From assembly GCA_963800215.1 (NCBI GenBank), contig CAWCZY010000008.1:124001-188000 (forward strand): 64,000 bases of DNA, given 5' to 3'. Source of the stretch: JAJPKK01 sp963800215. GTDB taxonomy: Bacteria > Pseudomonadota > Alphaproteobacteria > Rhizobiales > Xanthobacteraceae. The notes beneath the pieces were generated by a model. That model ran no database searches and was not told the DNA's origin. It was given only the letters and a program-made list of their open reading frames with translations. Numbering within the stretch: position 1 is the stretch's first letter; each line of letters begins with the position of its first letter. Shown here in pieces: positions 36,878-44,512 of this stretch. The position numbers and the translations under genes are program-made.

Positions 36878-37642
36878 ATGATCCGTCGTCTTTCGTGCCT
36901 GATCGCCGTCCTGGCCCTGCTGGCCGCTTCGCCCGCCGGCGCGGCCGATCTCAAGGTGATTTCCGCCGGCGCGGTGCGCGGCCTGATCGCGCAGATCATC
37001 GATGACTATTCGCGCCAGACCGGCCAGAAATTCGACTTCACAATCGGCACCACCGGGCAATTGCGCAACATCATCGCGTCGGGCCAGCCGGCCGACCTCG
37101 TCATCGTCTCGGTGCCGCTGATGGGCGAACTCGAGAAGACCGGCAAGCTCACGCCCGGCAGCCGCGCCGATCTCGGCCGCGTCGGCATCGGCGTCGCCGT
37201 CCGCGACGGCGCGGCGGTGCCCGATGTCTCGACATCCGAAGCGCTCAAGAGCGCGCTCGTCGCGGCGCACTCGATCGCCTACACCAACCCGGCCGAGGGC
37301 GGCACCTCCGGAATCCATTTCGCCAAGGTGGCCGAGAACTTCGGTATCGGCGACGCTGTCAAGCAGAAGGCGGTGCTGACCAGGGGCGGCCGCGAAGCCG
37401 CGATCGAAGTGGCGGAGGGCCGCGCCGACATGGCGATCGTGTTCATCAGCGAGGCGATGGCGGTGAAGGGCATCAAGCTCGCCGGCCTGCTGCCGCCGGC
37501 GCAGCAGGACTACTCGGCCTACGCCGCCGCGATCCCCGCGAGCAGCACCGATCCGACCGCCGCGCGCGCCTTCATCGCCGCGCTCACGTCACCGGCGATG
37601 GCCGAACGCTGGCGCGCCAACGGCTTCGAAGCTCCGAAGTAA
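36878..37642 (+). CDS. ModA-like periplasmic substrate-binding protein
   Basis: The 254-residue protein has a Sec signal (IAVLALLAASPAGAA then DLKVISAGAV). It shows the ModA-like two-lobe pattern (IGTTGQLRNIIASGQPADLV, YTNPAEGGTSGIHFAKVAE). Family members bind molybdate or other oxyanions, though some bind organic acids. No permease or ATPase gene is adjacent. ATG 36878 is chosen for the signal peptide; a GGGGAAA element precedes it. Confidence 0.82.
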   Translation: MIRRLSCLIAVLALLAASPAGAADLKVISAGAVRGLIAQIIDDYSRQTGQKFDFTIGTTGQLRNIIASGQPADLVIVSVPLMGELEKTGKLTPGSRADLGRVGIGVAVRDGAAVPDVSTSEALKSALVAAHSIAYTNPAEGGTSGIHFAKVAENFGIGDAVKQKAVLTRGGREAAIEVAEGRADMAIVFISEAMAVKGIKLAGLLPPAQQDYSAYAAAIPASSTDPTAARAFIAALTSPAMAERWRANGFEAPK

Positions 37643-37696
37643 GGGGATTGGGGCCGAGCCCCCCGGCCAAGGCCGCCAGGCGCCGCTACGCCGCAA

Positions 37697-38059
37697 TCAC
37701 AGATTGAAGCGGCGCCGGGCCTTGCGGCATTCGTCGTCGCCCGGCAGGCATGCCCTGCACACGTCCGGCCGCACCGCATAGACGGCGCAGGCGGTGGTGA
37801 CGCCGACCTCTCCCACCAGCGCCGCGCAGCGGTCGCCGTCGCAGCGCATGCGGCCGCGTTCGTCGTCGACGAACCGGGGCGGGATGCGTTCCAGCGCGGC
37901 GTCGTCCTCCAGGGAGAACCGCGGCCACTCCCGGGAGTATGAGCAGCACGCGCCGCAGGTCCGGCAATCGAAGGCTTGGGAGTCGAAGGTCTGGCAGTCG
38001 AAGGCCGGCTCGAAAGCCGGCCCGGTATCGGCGGTGGTTCCAATCGGGCCGGCAGCCAT
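37697..38059 (-). CDS. YkgJ-family cysteine-cluster protein
   Basis: The 120-residue protein has the CxxCxxCC core (FDCRTCGACC) and further Cys in MRCDGDRCAAL, TACAVY and VCRACLPGD. The family is thought to chelate zinc or iron; its role is not established. The N-terminus repeats a short unit (FDCQTFDSQAFDC), reflecting near-repeats in the DNA at about 37965-38010. Its ATG shares one base with the TAA of the DUF6481 gene (TAATG), so they are coupled. Confidence 0.82.
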   Translation of the reverse strand: MAAGPIGTTADTGPAFEPAFDCQTFDSQAFDCRTCGACCSYSREWPRFSLEDDAALERIPPRFVDDERGRMRCDGDRCAALVGEVGVTTACAVYAVRPDVCRACLPGDDECRKARRRFNL

Positions 38060-38422
38060 TACCGCTGCCGCGCCTTGCGCGCGGCATAACGGGCGTCGCG
38101 GGCGGCTTTGCGCTCGGCTTCCAGGGCGAGTTCCTGAGCCGCCTGGGCGGCCTCGGTGGCGGCCTTGTTGGCCTCCCGCTCGGCGGCCTCACGGATCGCT
38201 TCCGCCTGCAGGCGCGCAGCCTCGGCTTCGCGGGCCGCCTTGCGCTCGGCCGTGCGGGCATCGCGCGCGAGGCTGGCCGCCAGGCGGGCGGCCTGCCGCT
38301 CGGCGGCGCCGGGGGCGTCCGACTTCGGCCGGGCGCGGGAACTTCTCCAGCAGGGCCTGCTTGGCCTTCGCGGCCGTGGTCAGGCGCTCGCTGAAATCGT
38401 CGTCATTCTTGAACGCGTTCAT
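38059..38422 (-). CDS. DUF6481 family coiled-coil protein, one frameshift
   Basis: The N-terminus (MNAFKNDDDFSERLTTAAKA) is typical of small DUF6481 proteins. After about residue 28 the frame is broken by one extra C/G at 38338-38340; the other frame continues with Ala/Arg/Glu-rich helix (AERQAARLAASLARDARTAE and AERKAARDARYAARKARQR) to TAA at 38059-38061. The intact protein would be ~120 residues and highly charged. The function is unknown. Confidence 0.72.
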
Positions 38423-38523
38423 CGTCCTCGTTTCGTTCCATACGGTGATCGGCGACGGCGTCCTGACTACCGCACCTCCCCCAGCCGGGAAAGGGCAAAG
38501 CGGCCGCAGCGATCCCCGAAAGA

Positions 38524-38547
38524 GAAAGCCGCCCTGGGGCGGCTTTC
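38524..38547 (-). terminator. Intrinsic terminator after cspA
   Basis: A 10-base perfect stem (GAAAGCCGCC with GGCGGCTTTC, 4-base loop) lies 20 bases after the cspA stop on the minus strand and is followed by a T-rich but interrupted tract. Confidence 0.7.
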
Positions 38548-38566
38548 CGGATTCGACGCCCTAGGC

Positions 38567-38776
38567 TCACGCGGCCTGGATGGTGCCGACGGCGATCTTG
38601 CCGGTGCGGCGATCTTCCTGGGTGTCGAAGGAGACCTTCTGGCCCTCGACCAGGCCGCGAATGCCGGCCCGTTCCAGCGCGGTGGCGTGGACGAATACGT
38701 CCTTGCCGCCGCTGTCCGGCTGAATGAAGCCGAAGCCCTTCTGACTGTTGTAGAATTTTACTGTTCCCGTATCCAT
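38567..38776 (-). CDS. cspA: Cold-shock-domain protein
   Basis: The 69-residue protein is a single cold-shock domain with both RNA-binding motifs, KGFGFIQP (RNP1) and DVFVHATAL (RNP2). It binds single-stranded RNA and DNA and acts as an RNA chaperone. ATG 38776 gives the family start MDTGTVKFYNSQKG; the frame extends to 38836. A leader of unknown length precedes it, as is usual for csp genes, and I cannot identify the promoter. Confidence 0.95.
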   Translation of the reverse strand: MDTGTVKFYNSQKGFGFIQPDSGGKDVFVHATALERAGIRGLVEGQKVSFDTQEDRRTGKIAVGTIQAA

Positions 38777-39038
38777 TACAAAGTTCCTTCGCTTAAGTAG
38801 CGCTGCAGTTGCCCGAGACCACGCAACAGAGCGCAATCCGGACCTTGGTTAGTCGAATTTTGGAGAGGTCTCTGAGCGCGCGCCGCGCTTTGCAGCGAAG
38901 GCGATACGGCCAAATCGTCCGGCCAAACGTCGATATTCATTACAAATAGGGGTTAATCGCGGTTTTTGCAAGACAATCCGTCGCTGCGGCTGGACGTTCT
39001 ACGATCTTGCAACTACATATGAATTCGGAGTGTTGCGC

Positions 39039-39389
39039 ATGCGGATGTTGATGTGGACTGTTTTGGCGGTGACGACGTGGAACGCGTCGGCCATGGCTGC
39101 CGAAGACCCCAGAAGCGCCGGCTCCATGTTGCCGCACTGTAAAGCAGCGCTCGATGCCGGTACCCGAGATGCGATCGGGGGCGGATGTCTCGGCATCGTG
39201 AGCACGCTGTCCTTTGTCAGCCGCGTTCTCGGCGAAGGATTGACGTTCTGCCATCCCAACACCGTTTCACCCGAACAGATGTTGGGCACGGTCATCGACT
39301 TTGTTGAAACCCACCCCGAGCGGATGCAGGAAGATTTTCGATTGCTCGCGCTGACAGCCATGCATGACGCGTGGCCGTGCCGGGAATAG
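39039..39389 (+). CDS. Rap1a/Tai-like secreted protein
   Basis: The 116-residue protein has a Sec signal (MLMWTVLAVTTWNASAMA). The mature domain has four cysteines and the pattern MLPHCKAAL, GGCLGIVSTL, LTFCHPN, HPERMQEDF and AWPCRE, seen in proteins annotated Rap1a/Tai, named after type VI secretion immunity proteins. No type VI genes are nearby, and such orphan copies are common in Hyphomicrobiales, so an immunity role is unproven. Confidence 0.75.
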   Translation: MRMLMWTVLAVTTWNASAMAAEDPRSAGSMLPHCKAALDAGTRDAIGGGCLGIVSTLSFVSRVLGEGLTFCHPNTVSPEQMLGTVIDFVETHPERMQEDFRLLALTAMHDAWPCRE

Positions 39390-39404
39390 AAACAGGAGGC
39401 GGCG

Positions 39405-39635
39405 TTGGCGAGCAATACCAAGGACCAGGCCCGGACGGAAGCAAGCCTGAAGAAGAAGGAACTCCAGGCGCGGGAGGCCTCCAAGGCCATGGCGGAATAC
39501 GAAGCCGCGAGTCGCGCGCTGGTGGAAAAGACCGCCAAGCTGCGGTCGCTGAGGCTGGCCCGTGAGGCCGCCGAGGCGGAGGCGCGTGCCAACAAGCCGG
39601 CCAAGGCCAAGAAGGTCAAGATCGCCGGGAGCTAG
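39405..39635 (+). CDS. Small coiled-coil protein, function unknown
   Basis: The 76-residue protein is Ala/Lys/Glu-rich and predicted all-helical (SLKKKELQAREASKAMAEYE). It starts with a weak GTG/TTG-type start after AGGAGG at 39392-39397. It lies between the Rap1a/Tai-like and ParB-like genes, 15-17 bases from each, and is probably cotranscribed with them. Similar small proteins beside ParB-like genes are known to me from Bradyrhizobium. Confidence 0.6.
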   Translation: MASNTKDQARTEASLKKKELQAREASKAMAEYEAASRALVEKTAKLRSLRLAREAAEAEARANKPAKAKKVKIAGS

Positions 39636-39652
39636 AGGATGGGCGCCGCAGC

Positions 39653-39901
39653 ATGATGAAGCGCGAGAAATTCGAAGTCGCGACCATCTATGTGCCGGTC
39701 AAGCGCCGTTCCACGCTCAAGCCGGAGGTCGTCCAGGACATCGCCCGCAGCATGCTGGAGAGCGGGCAGGAAACCCCGATCCTGGTGCGCCGCGACGGCG
39801 ACCGCCTCGTCCTCGTGCACGGTTTGCACCGGCTGGAAGCCTGCAAGGCGCTGGGCGAGGAAACGATCCTCGGATACCTCGTGCAGGCCCAGAAGCATTA
39901 G
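39653..39901 (+). CDS. ParB/sulfiredoxin-like small protein
   Basis: The 82-residue protein holds just a ParB N-terminal-like domain: VPVKRRSTLKPEVVQDIARS, ETPILVRRDGDRLVLVHGLH, RLEACKALGEETI. It has G-x-H-R-like LHRLEA in place of the full GxxRxxA CTPase motif. Without a DNA-binding part it is not a chromosome-partition protein. ATG 39653 is followed at once by a second ATG (39656). Confidence 0.7.
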   Translation: MMKREKFEVATIYVPVKRRSTLKPEVVQDIARSMLESGQETPILVRRDGDRLVLVHGLHRLEACKALGEETILGYLVQAQKH

Positions 39902-39918
39902 CGGGTGCGGGCTCCTCG

Positions 39919-40143
39919 TCATCGCTCGGTCGTACCCCATTCGTACATACGACAATCCCGGACGTTACGACTGTACGCGCAGCAGTCACGCATGTGGTTG
40001 AGCACGATCCCCGGATCGGGGTCGTGGATCACGAATTGACTGCAAAACGTCATATCGTCCCGAAGCTGGTCTTTCGCATCTCTTGCGACCGCAGCCGAGG
40101 CGACGATGAGGATCAACACCAGCGAGGCAATGACGACTTTCAT
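39919..40143 (-). CDS. Small secreted cysteine-containing protein
   Basis: The 74-residue protein has a clear signal peptide (MKVVIASLVLILIVASAAVA, cut before RDAKDQ). The mature 53 residues have four Cys in FCSQFVIHDPDPG, MRDCCAYSRNVRDC. I do not recognise the family. It is convergent with the ParB-like gene, 17 bases away. Confidence 0.6.
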   Translation of the reverse strand: MKVVIASLVLILIVASAAVARDAKDQLRDDMTFCSQFVIHDPDPGIVLNHMRDCCAYSRNVRDCRMYEWGTTER

Positions 40144-40330
40144 GACGCACCTCCATGAGACGGGGGGTCGGGCATGTCTCCTTGATAACCGCTGTTTTGA
40201 AATCCGCGCGTTAACTGGCTCACACCGGGCGGATTCATTCACGCGATTTGCGTTCCGCCCGCCGTGTCCAAATGCTAGTCTCGACGATGTCGCCGGCCAA
40301 CGGCGCACACCGCCAAGGGAGGAACGCAGC

Positions 40331-40858
40331 ATGGAACGTTTCATTGCTGGTCTCGTCAAAGATTTCGAAAGCGGCAAGGTCGACCGCCGCGAATTCTGCC
40401 AGACCGTCGCACTCGCCGCCGTGGTCTACGGCGCCGGCGACGCCGCCAACGCCGCGCCGGAGCGCGGATTGAAGGTGATCGGCATCAACCACATCTCCTA
40501 CACCTGCCCGGACTATGCCAAGGCGCGCGACTTCTACACGTCGGTGCTCGGCATGGTGAGCACGCCGGGAAAGGACAACGGCAAGCGGGCCAACCTGATG
40601 TTCGGTCCGGAACCCGGCAAGGGCGGCTCCTTCATCGTCGCGCGCACCGCCGGCACCGAGGCGAAGCCGCCGTCCAAGGCCGTCGTCGACCACATCGCCT
40701 ATACCATCGCGAACTGGGACGAAGCGCGCGTGCGCGGGGCGCTCAAGGCCAAGGGCCTCGAGGTGACCGGGCGCGACGGCAGCCTCCACGTCCGCGACCC
40801 CTTCAATTACGACGTGCAGATCTCATCCGCCGCCCAGGAAAACGCCTTCAGACGCTGA
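40331..40858 (+). CDS. VOC-family protein with N-terminal Tat-like segment, copy 1
   Basis: The 175-residue protein has an N-terminal VDRREFCQTVALAAVVYGAG that looks like a twin-arginine signal. One vicinal-oxygen-chelate domain follows (INHISYTCPDYAKARDFYTS, VVDHIAYTIANWDEARVRGA, RDPFNYDVQISS). VOC proteins include ring-cleavage dioxygenases and glyoxalases; the final metal-ligand Glu is not evident here (DVQIS), so activity is uncertain. ATG 40331 has AGGA upstream. A paralogue follows. Confidence 0.78.
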   Translation: MERFIAGLVKDFESGKVDRREFCQTVALAAVVYGAGDAANAAPERGLKVIGINHISYTCPDYAKARDFYTSVLGMVSTPGKDNGKRANLMFGPEPGKGGSFIVARTAGTEAKPPSKAVVDHIAYTIANWDEARVRGALKAKGLEVTGRDGSLHVRDPFNYDVQISSAAQENAFRR

Positions 40859-40948
40859 CGTCTGGATTCGATCATCCACTCTGACTTTGCGCATGACCGC
40901 GACCGGATGGTCCGCAACCTCCGGCGAGCATGCAACGGGAGAACCGCC

Positions 40949-41524
40949 ATGGAAGGGTTCGTCGCACAGAAGCTTCACGACTTCGAGAACGGCAAGATCA
41001 GCCGCCGGCGCCTGATCGAAACGCTCACGCTCGCCGCCACCACCGTCTACGCCGGCGGCGCCGGCGCCGCGGAAAGCCCGGGCCTCACCGCCGCCCTGGT
41101 CAATCACATCTCCTATACCTGCGCCGACTACAAGAAAGCCGCCGACTGGTACTCGAAGGTGTTCGGCCTCGACCAGGTCGGCGCCACCGACCACGACGTC
41201 GCGCTGCCGTTCGGCAAGAAGGGCGAACAGCCCTACAACGTAGCGGCGAAGGACGTGCCGCTGACCCACCTCATCATCCGTACCCGCGATCTCAATGCCC
41301 CGCCGGCCGCCGGCGGCGCGCCGCGGCCGAAGTCGAGCGCACTGATCGACCACGTCGCCTATACCATCGCCGATTTCGATCGCGACAAGGCGAGCGCCGA
41401 CCTCAAGGCGATGGGCGTCGAGAACGTGCGCAACGGCGGGGCCTACAGCCTGCACATGACCGATGCGTTCGGCTACGACGTGCAGATCAGCGGCTTGGCC
41501 AACAATGCCTTGACGGACGGGTGA
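40949..41524 (+). CDS. VOC-family protein with N-terminal Tat-like segment, copy 2
   Basis: The 191-residue paralogue of the preceding gene shares its layout: KISRRRLIETLTLAATTVYA, VNHISYTCADYKKAADWYSK, LIDHVAYTIADFDRDKASAD and TDAFGYDVQISG. The pair lies in tandem 90 bases apart. The conserved NHISYTC and DHxAYTIA suggest a shared ligand. The N-terminal segment has two or three arginines before a hydrophobic stretch in both copies. Confidence 0.76.
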   Translation: MEGFVAQKLHDFENGKISRRRLIETLTLAATTVYAGGAGAAESPGLTAALVNHISYTCADYKKAADWYSKVFGLDQVGATDHDVALPFGKKGEQPYNVAAKDVPLTHLIIRTRDLNAPPAAGGAPRPKSSALIDHVAYTIADFDRDKASADLKAMGVENVRNGGAYSLHMTDAFGYDVQISGLANNALTDG

Positions 41525-41530
41525 GGCATC

Positions 41531-41638
41531 GTCATTCCGGGGCGCGCGTCTTCGCGCGAACCCGGAATCCAGGCTGCTGTGCAGGCGGCAACGCCGTCTG
41601 GATTCCGGGTTCGCCGCGGAGCGGCGCCCCGGAATGAC
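41531..41638. repeat. Dispersed palindromic element, type A
   Basis: Ends are GTCATTCCGGGGC and GCCCCGGAATGAC, identical to the element at 17360-17463, with inner copies of GGAATCCAG and CTGGATTCCGGG. It lies between convergent genes. Confidence 0.9.
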
Positions 41639-41655
41639 AAGGACTTGAACTCCCG

Positions 41656-42606
41656 TCACTCCAACCCGAGGAACTGCTTCACCGCGACCACCGTGCGCGC
41701 GGGGTCCTCTTCCTCCGGCGCGTGGCCGAGTCCGTCGAACATCACCAGGGTGCTGCCGGCGATGTCGCGGTGGAAGCGCTCGGCGTCGTCGGGCGGCACC
41801 AGGCGGTCGCGGCTGCCCCAGATGATGAGCGTGGGCACCTTGATCTCGGGGATGCGGTAGGCGAGCGCGGTGCGGCGCGGCTGGTTGAACCGCTGCACCA
41901 TGGCCTGCCGGTTGCCCTCGCGCAGCGTGATCTCGTAGGCGCGGTCCACCATCAGGTCGGTCACCTTCGACGGATCGCCGAAGACGTTGCGCATGCCGGA
42001 CGCGATGAGGAAACGCGGCAGCGTGTGCGACAGCAGCTGATTGAGCCCGGGCATCCGCGCGATGCGGAAGCCGAGCGGGATCGAGGTCGAGTGGGCGGGA
42101 TAGCCGCCGGCATCGACCAGGATGAGCTTGTCGACCCGCGACGGTTCGAGCACCGCCGCCGCCCACGATATCGCGCCGCCGAGCGAGTTGCCGCCGAGCA
42201 CGCAATGGGCGACGCCGAGCTTGTCGAGCAGCGCGGTCACGAAGCGCACCGACGCCTCGAGCGAATAGTCGCCGTCCGGCGACGGACCGGTGAGCCCGAA
42301 CCCTGGCAGGTCGAAGGTGATCACGCGCCGCTGCTCCTCGAGCGCCGGTACCCAGCCTTCCCAGGCGTGCAAGAACGAACCGGTGCCGTGGATCAGCACG
42401 ATCGGGCTCGGATCGTCCCGCGGCCCCACGTCGCGCAGGTGCACCTTCATGCCGGCGACGTCGACGAAGACCGAGGGCGGCGGCGCCCAGCGGCCGACCA
42501 GCGACGCCAGCGGACGATCCGGCGCCCATGTCGCGTAGAAGAAACCGGCGACGAGCAGCGCGAGGACCAGGACCAGTCCGCCGAGGATCGTCATGGCGCG
42601 TCTCAC
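41656..42606 (-). CDS. Alpha/beta-hydrolase, membrane-anchored
   Basis: The 316-residue protein has an N-terminal hydrophobic helix (LGGLVLVLALLVAGFFYA), the oxyanion HGTG in VLIHGTGSFLHAW, nucleophile Ser in LGGNSLGGAISW, acid in WGSRDRLVPPDD and His in GLGHAPEEEDP. It resembles meta-cleavage-product hydrolases. It is the last gene of a minus-strand unit with the Rieske oxygenase subunits, so ring-product hydrolysis is plausible; the membrane anchor argues for a periplasmic substrate instead. Confidence 0.82.
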   Translation of the reverse strand: MRRAMTILGGLVLVLALLVAGFFYATWAPDRPLASLVGRWAPPPSVFVDVAGMKVHLRDVGPRDDPSPIVLIHGTGSFLHAWEGWVPALEEQRRVITFDLPGFGLTGPSPDGDYSLEASVRFVTALLDKLGVAHCVLGGNSLGGAISWAAAVLEPSRVDKLILVDAGGYPAHSTSIPLGFRIARMPGLNQLLSHTLPRFLIASGMRNVFGDPSKVTDLMVDRAYEITLREGNRQAMVQRFNQPRRTALAYRIPEIKVPTLIIWGSRDRLVPPDDAERFHRDIAGSTLVMFDGLGHAPEEEDPARTVVAVKQFLGLE

Positions 42607-42642
42607 GATGCCGTACTCCCGGAGTGGATTTGCGCGGCCATA

Positions 42643-43116
42643 CTACAGCGGAATCGCCAGCAGTGTATCGACCTGACGGCTGTCGAGAATGACGGTCTTT
42701 TCGGCGAAATGCACCTGGTGCGGCCCCACCAGCACCACGCGGTCCTCGTAGCAGCCGGTGGCGAAGATCATGGTCTCGCCGGTGTGCATGACGCGCGCCA
42801 CCATGAAAGGCGTGCGCGCCCGCAGGCTCGAACCCTCGGCCGCCGTGACGCGGGGTGCTCCCAGCACATGGCGGTAGTGCTGGCTCTCGTAGACATTGGC
42901 CTCCCGTAGCGCCCGCACGCGGTCGCGCAGCATGGCGCGCGAGGTCGCGTAGATGAGGCTCAGCGGCAGTCCCTGGGCGACGTTTTCCGCCGTGGTGATG
43001 CGGTAGCATCCGTCGTCGGCGAAGAAGTCGGGCCACGCCTCGAGGCGGTCGTCGTCGATCGCCTCGACATAGCGGGCATTGATGTCCTGGACCCGGTAGA
43101 CCTGCTCGATGCTCAT
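42643..43116 (-). CDS. Aromatic-ring-hydroxylating dioxygenase beta subunit
   Basis: From ATG 43116 the protein is 157 residues, a typical small (NTF2-like) subunit: RVQDINARYVEAIDDDRLEA, FFADDGCYRITTAENVAQGL and SQHYRHVLGAPRVT. It stabilises the hexameric dioxygenase. It lies about 145 bases after the alpha-subunit gene, separated by a palindromic repeat, and 36 bases before the hydrolase. Confidence 0.85.
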   Translation of the reverse strand: MSIEQVYRVQDINARYVEAIDDDRLEAWPDFFADDGCYRITTAENVAQGLPLSLIYATSRAMLRDRVRALREANVYESQHYRHVLGAPRVTAAEGSSLRARTPFMVARVMHTGETMIFATGCYEDRVVLVGPHQVHFAEKTVILDSRQVDTLLAIPL

Positions 43117-43175
43117 GATCCCCGCATTCGTTTCGCGCCGAACCACTTCTGTGTGGCGGGTGCGGATTTGCGATC

Positions 43176-43252
43176 TTCCTCCCCGGCTTGCGGGGGCGAT
43201 TGACTCCGCCCGCGCCCCCTCCCCGACCCTCCCCCGCGAGCGGGAGAGGGAG
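43176..43252. repeat. GC-rich palindrome pair, type B
   Basis: Two CTCCC/GGGAG palindromes similar to those at 20688-20807 fill the gap between the alpha- and beta-subunit genes of the Rieske dioxygenase. Confidence 0.7.
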
Positions 43253-43261
43253 AACGGGCCT

Positions 43262-44494
43262 TCAAAGCCCCATGTGGCGGCGATAGTCCTTCCAGAAGCC
43301 GCGCACCGCCGCCTCGCTGACCCGGCTCTCTTCCGAGGCGGTGCCGCTGCCGCCCATCTCGACCAGGGACTCCGCGTCGTCGGCGCCGCGGGTACCGCGC
43401 TGCACGAAGCCGGTGGCGGCGCCGTCCTCCAGCGAAATGAAGCCGGCGGGGCCGATCAAATTGGCCTGACGCAGCCGCCGCTCGGTCATGGCCTCGTCGT
43501 CGGAGGCAAAGCCGAAGCAGGTCCATGCCAGCTCGGTCTGGTCGAGGCCGCGCGGCACCACCCGGCGCACCGCCAGCGAATTGCGGATCTGCTGCAGCAG
43601 GAAGCCGGGAAACACCGTGAGGATCTGCAAGCCGATGCCGTCGCCGAACTCGTCGATGTTTTCCAAGAGCTCGGGCGCCTCCAACTGGTAGCCGTCATGG
43701 GCGGTGCGCATTCCGGCCCGCTCGTATTCCTTGCCGGCGACGTCCTGGCGCATGGAGTAGCTGACATGGTTGCCGCCGCTCTCGCTCACGATCAGGCCGC
43801 CCTTCTGCGACAGCCGGTTGAGCCGGAAGGTGGTGAAGAACATGTGCAGCAGGCTGGCGTGATAGCTGTCCCTGGTGTTCTCCACATAGAGCTTCCAGTT
43901 GCTCGGCAATATCTGGGTATAGCCGCCGATGAGCTTCACCGGCGCGCGCATCACGCGCCTGATGTGCGCCGCGATCTCAGGCCCGAGATATGGTTCCAGC
44001 GGCGGCGTGTCCGCGCCGAGCGTGCCGAACACCAGCCCGGCGAAGCTTTCGGTGGTGAGCTGGCGCGGCGCGTGCTGTTCCGGCTTGCAATCGGCGGGCA
44101 TGCCGCCCTTGCCGGCGATGCCGCGCCGGAACGCCACCCCGGTCAGCCTGCCGGTGAGATCGTAGGTCCAGTTGTGATAGACGCAGGTGATCTCCTTCGC
44201 CTCGCCGCGCTCCTTGAGGCACAGCAGCGAGCCGCGATGCGCGCAGCGGTTCTCGAAGGCATGGATGACGCCGTCCTTGTCGCGGGTGACCACCACCGGC
44301 ATGTCGCCGAGATTGGAGAGCCGGAACGAGTTCGGCTTCGGCAGCTCGGCCTCCAGGCACAGGAAGGTCCAGGCGTTGCCGCGGAAGATGCGCTCCTGCT
44401 CCTGGGCATAGAGGTCGCGGTCGGTATAGAGCCAGTAGGGAACCCGGGTGAGGCCTTCCGCCGGCCATGGGCGCCGGCCCGCATGGATGTTCAT
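43262..44494 (-). CDS. Rieske aromatic-ring-hydroxylating dioxygenase alpha subunit
   Basis: The 410-residue catalytic subunit has Rieske ligands CAHR and CVYHNW (about residues 84-105) and the mononuclear iron site in ENTRDSYHASLLHMFF (Asp-x2-His-x4-His). It resembles the anthranilate/salicylate/benzoate-type group, but the substrate cannot be fixed. No ferredoxin or reductase gene is near, so electron transfer partners must be elsewhere. It follows a Bug gene by 18 bases and leads the beta subunit. Confidence 0.9.
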   Translation of the reverse strand: MNIHAGRRPWPAEGLTRVPYWLYTDRDLYAQEQERIFRGNAWTFLCLEAELPKPNSFRLSNLGDMPVVVTRDKDGVIHAFENRCAHRGSLLCLKERGEAKEITCVYHNWTYDLTGRLTGVAFRRGIAGKGGMPADCKPEQHAPRQLTTESFAGLVFGTLGADTPPLEPYLGPEIAAHIRRVMRAPVKLIGGYTQILPSNWKLYVENTRDSYHASLLHMFFTTFRLNRLSQKGGLIVSESGGNHVSYSMRQDVAGKEYERAGMRTAHDGYQLEAPELLENIDEFGDGIGLQILTVFPGFLLQQIRNSLAVRRVVPRGLDQTELAWTCFGFASDDEAMTERRLRQANLIGPAGFISLEDGAATGFVQRGTRGADDAESLVEMGGSGTASEESRVSEAAVRGFWKDYRRHMGL

Positions 44495-44512
44495 GACGCC
44501 GCTCCTGTCCGA

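Noticed and set aside
37697..38010. A minisatellite at the start of the YkgJ-like gene
   Set aside because: The near-repeats of about 15 bases are imperfect and few (three); noted in the gene entry but not strong enough for a separate claim.
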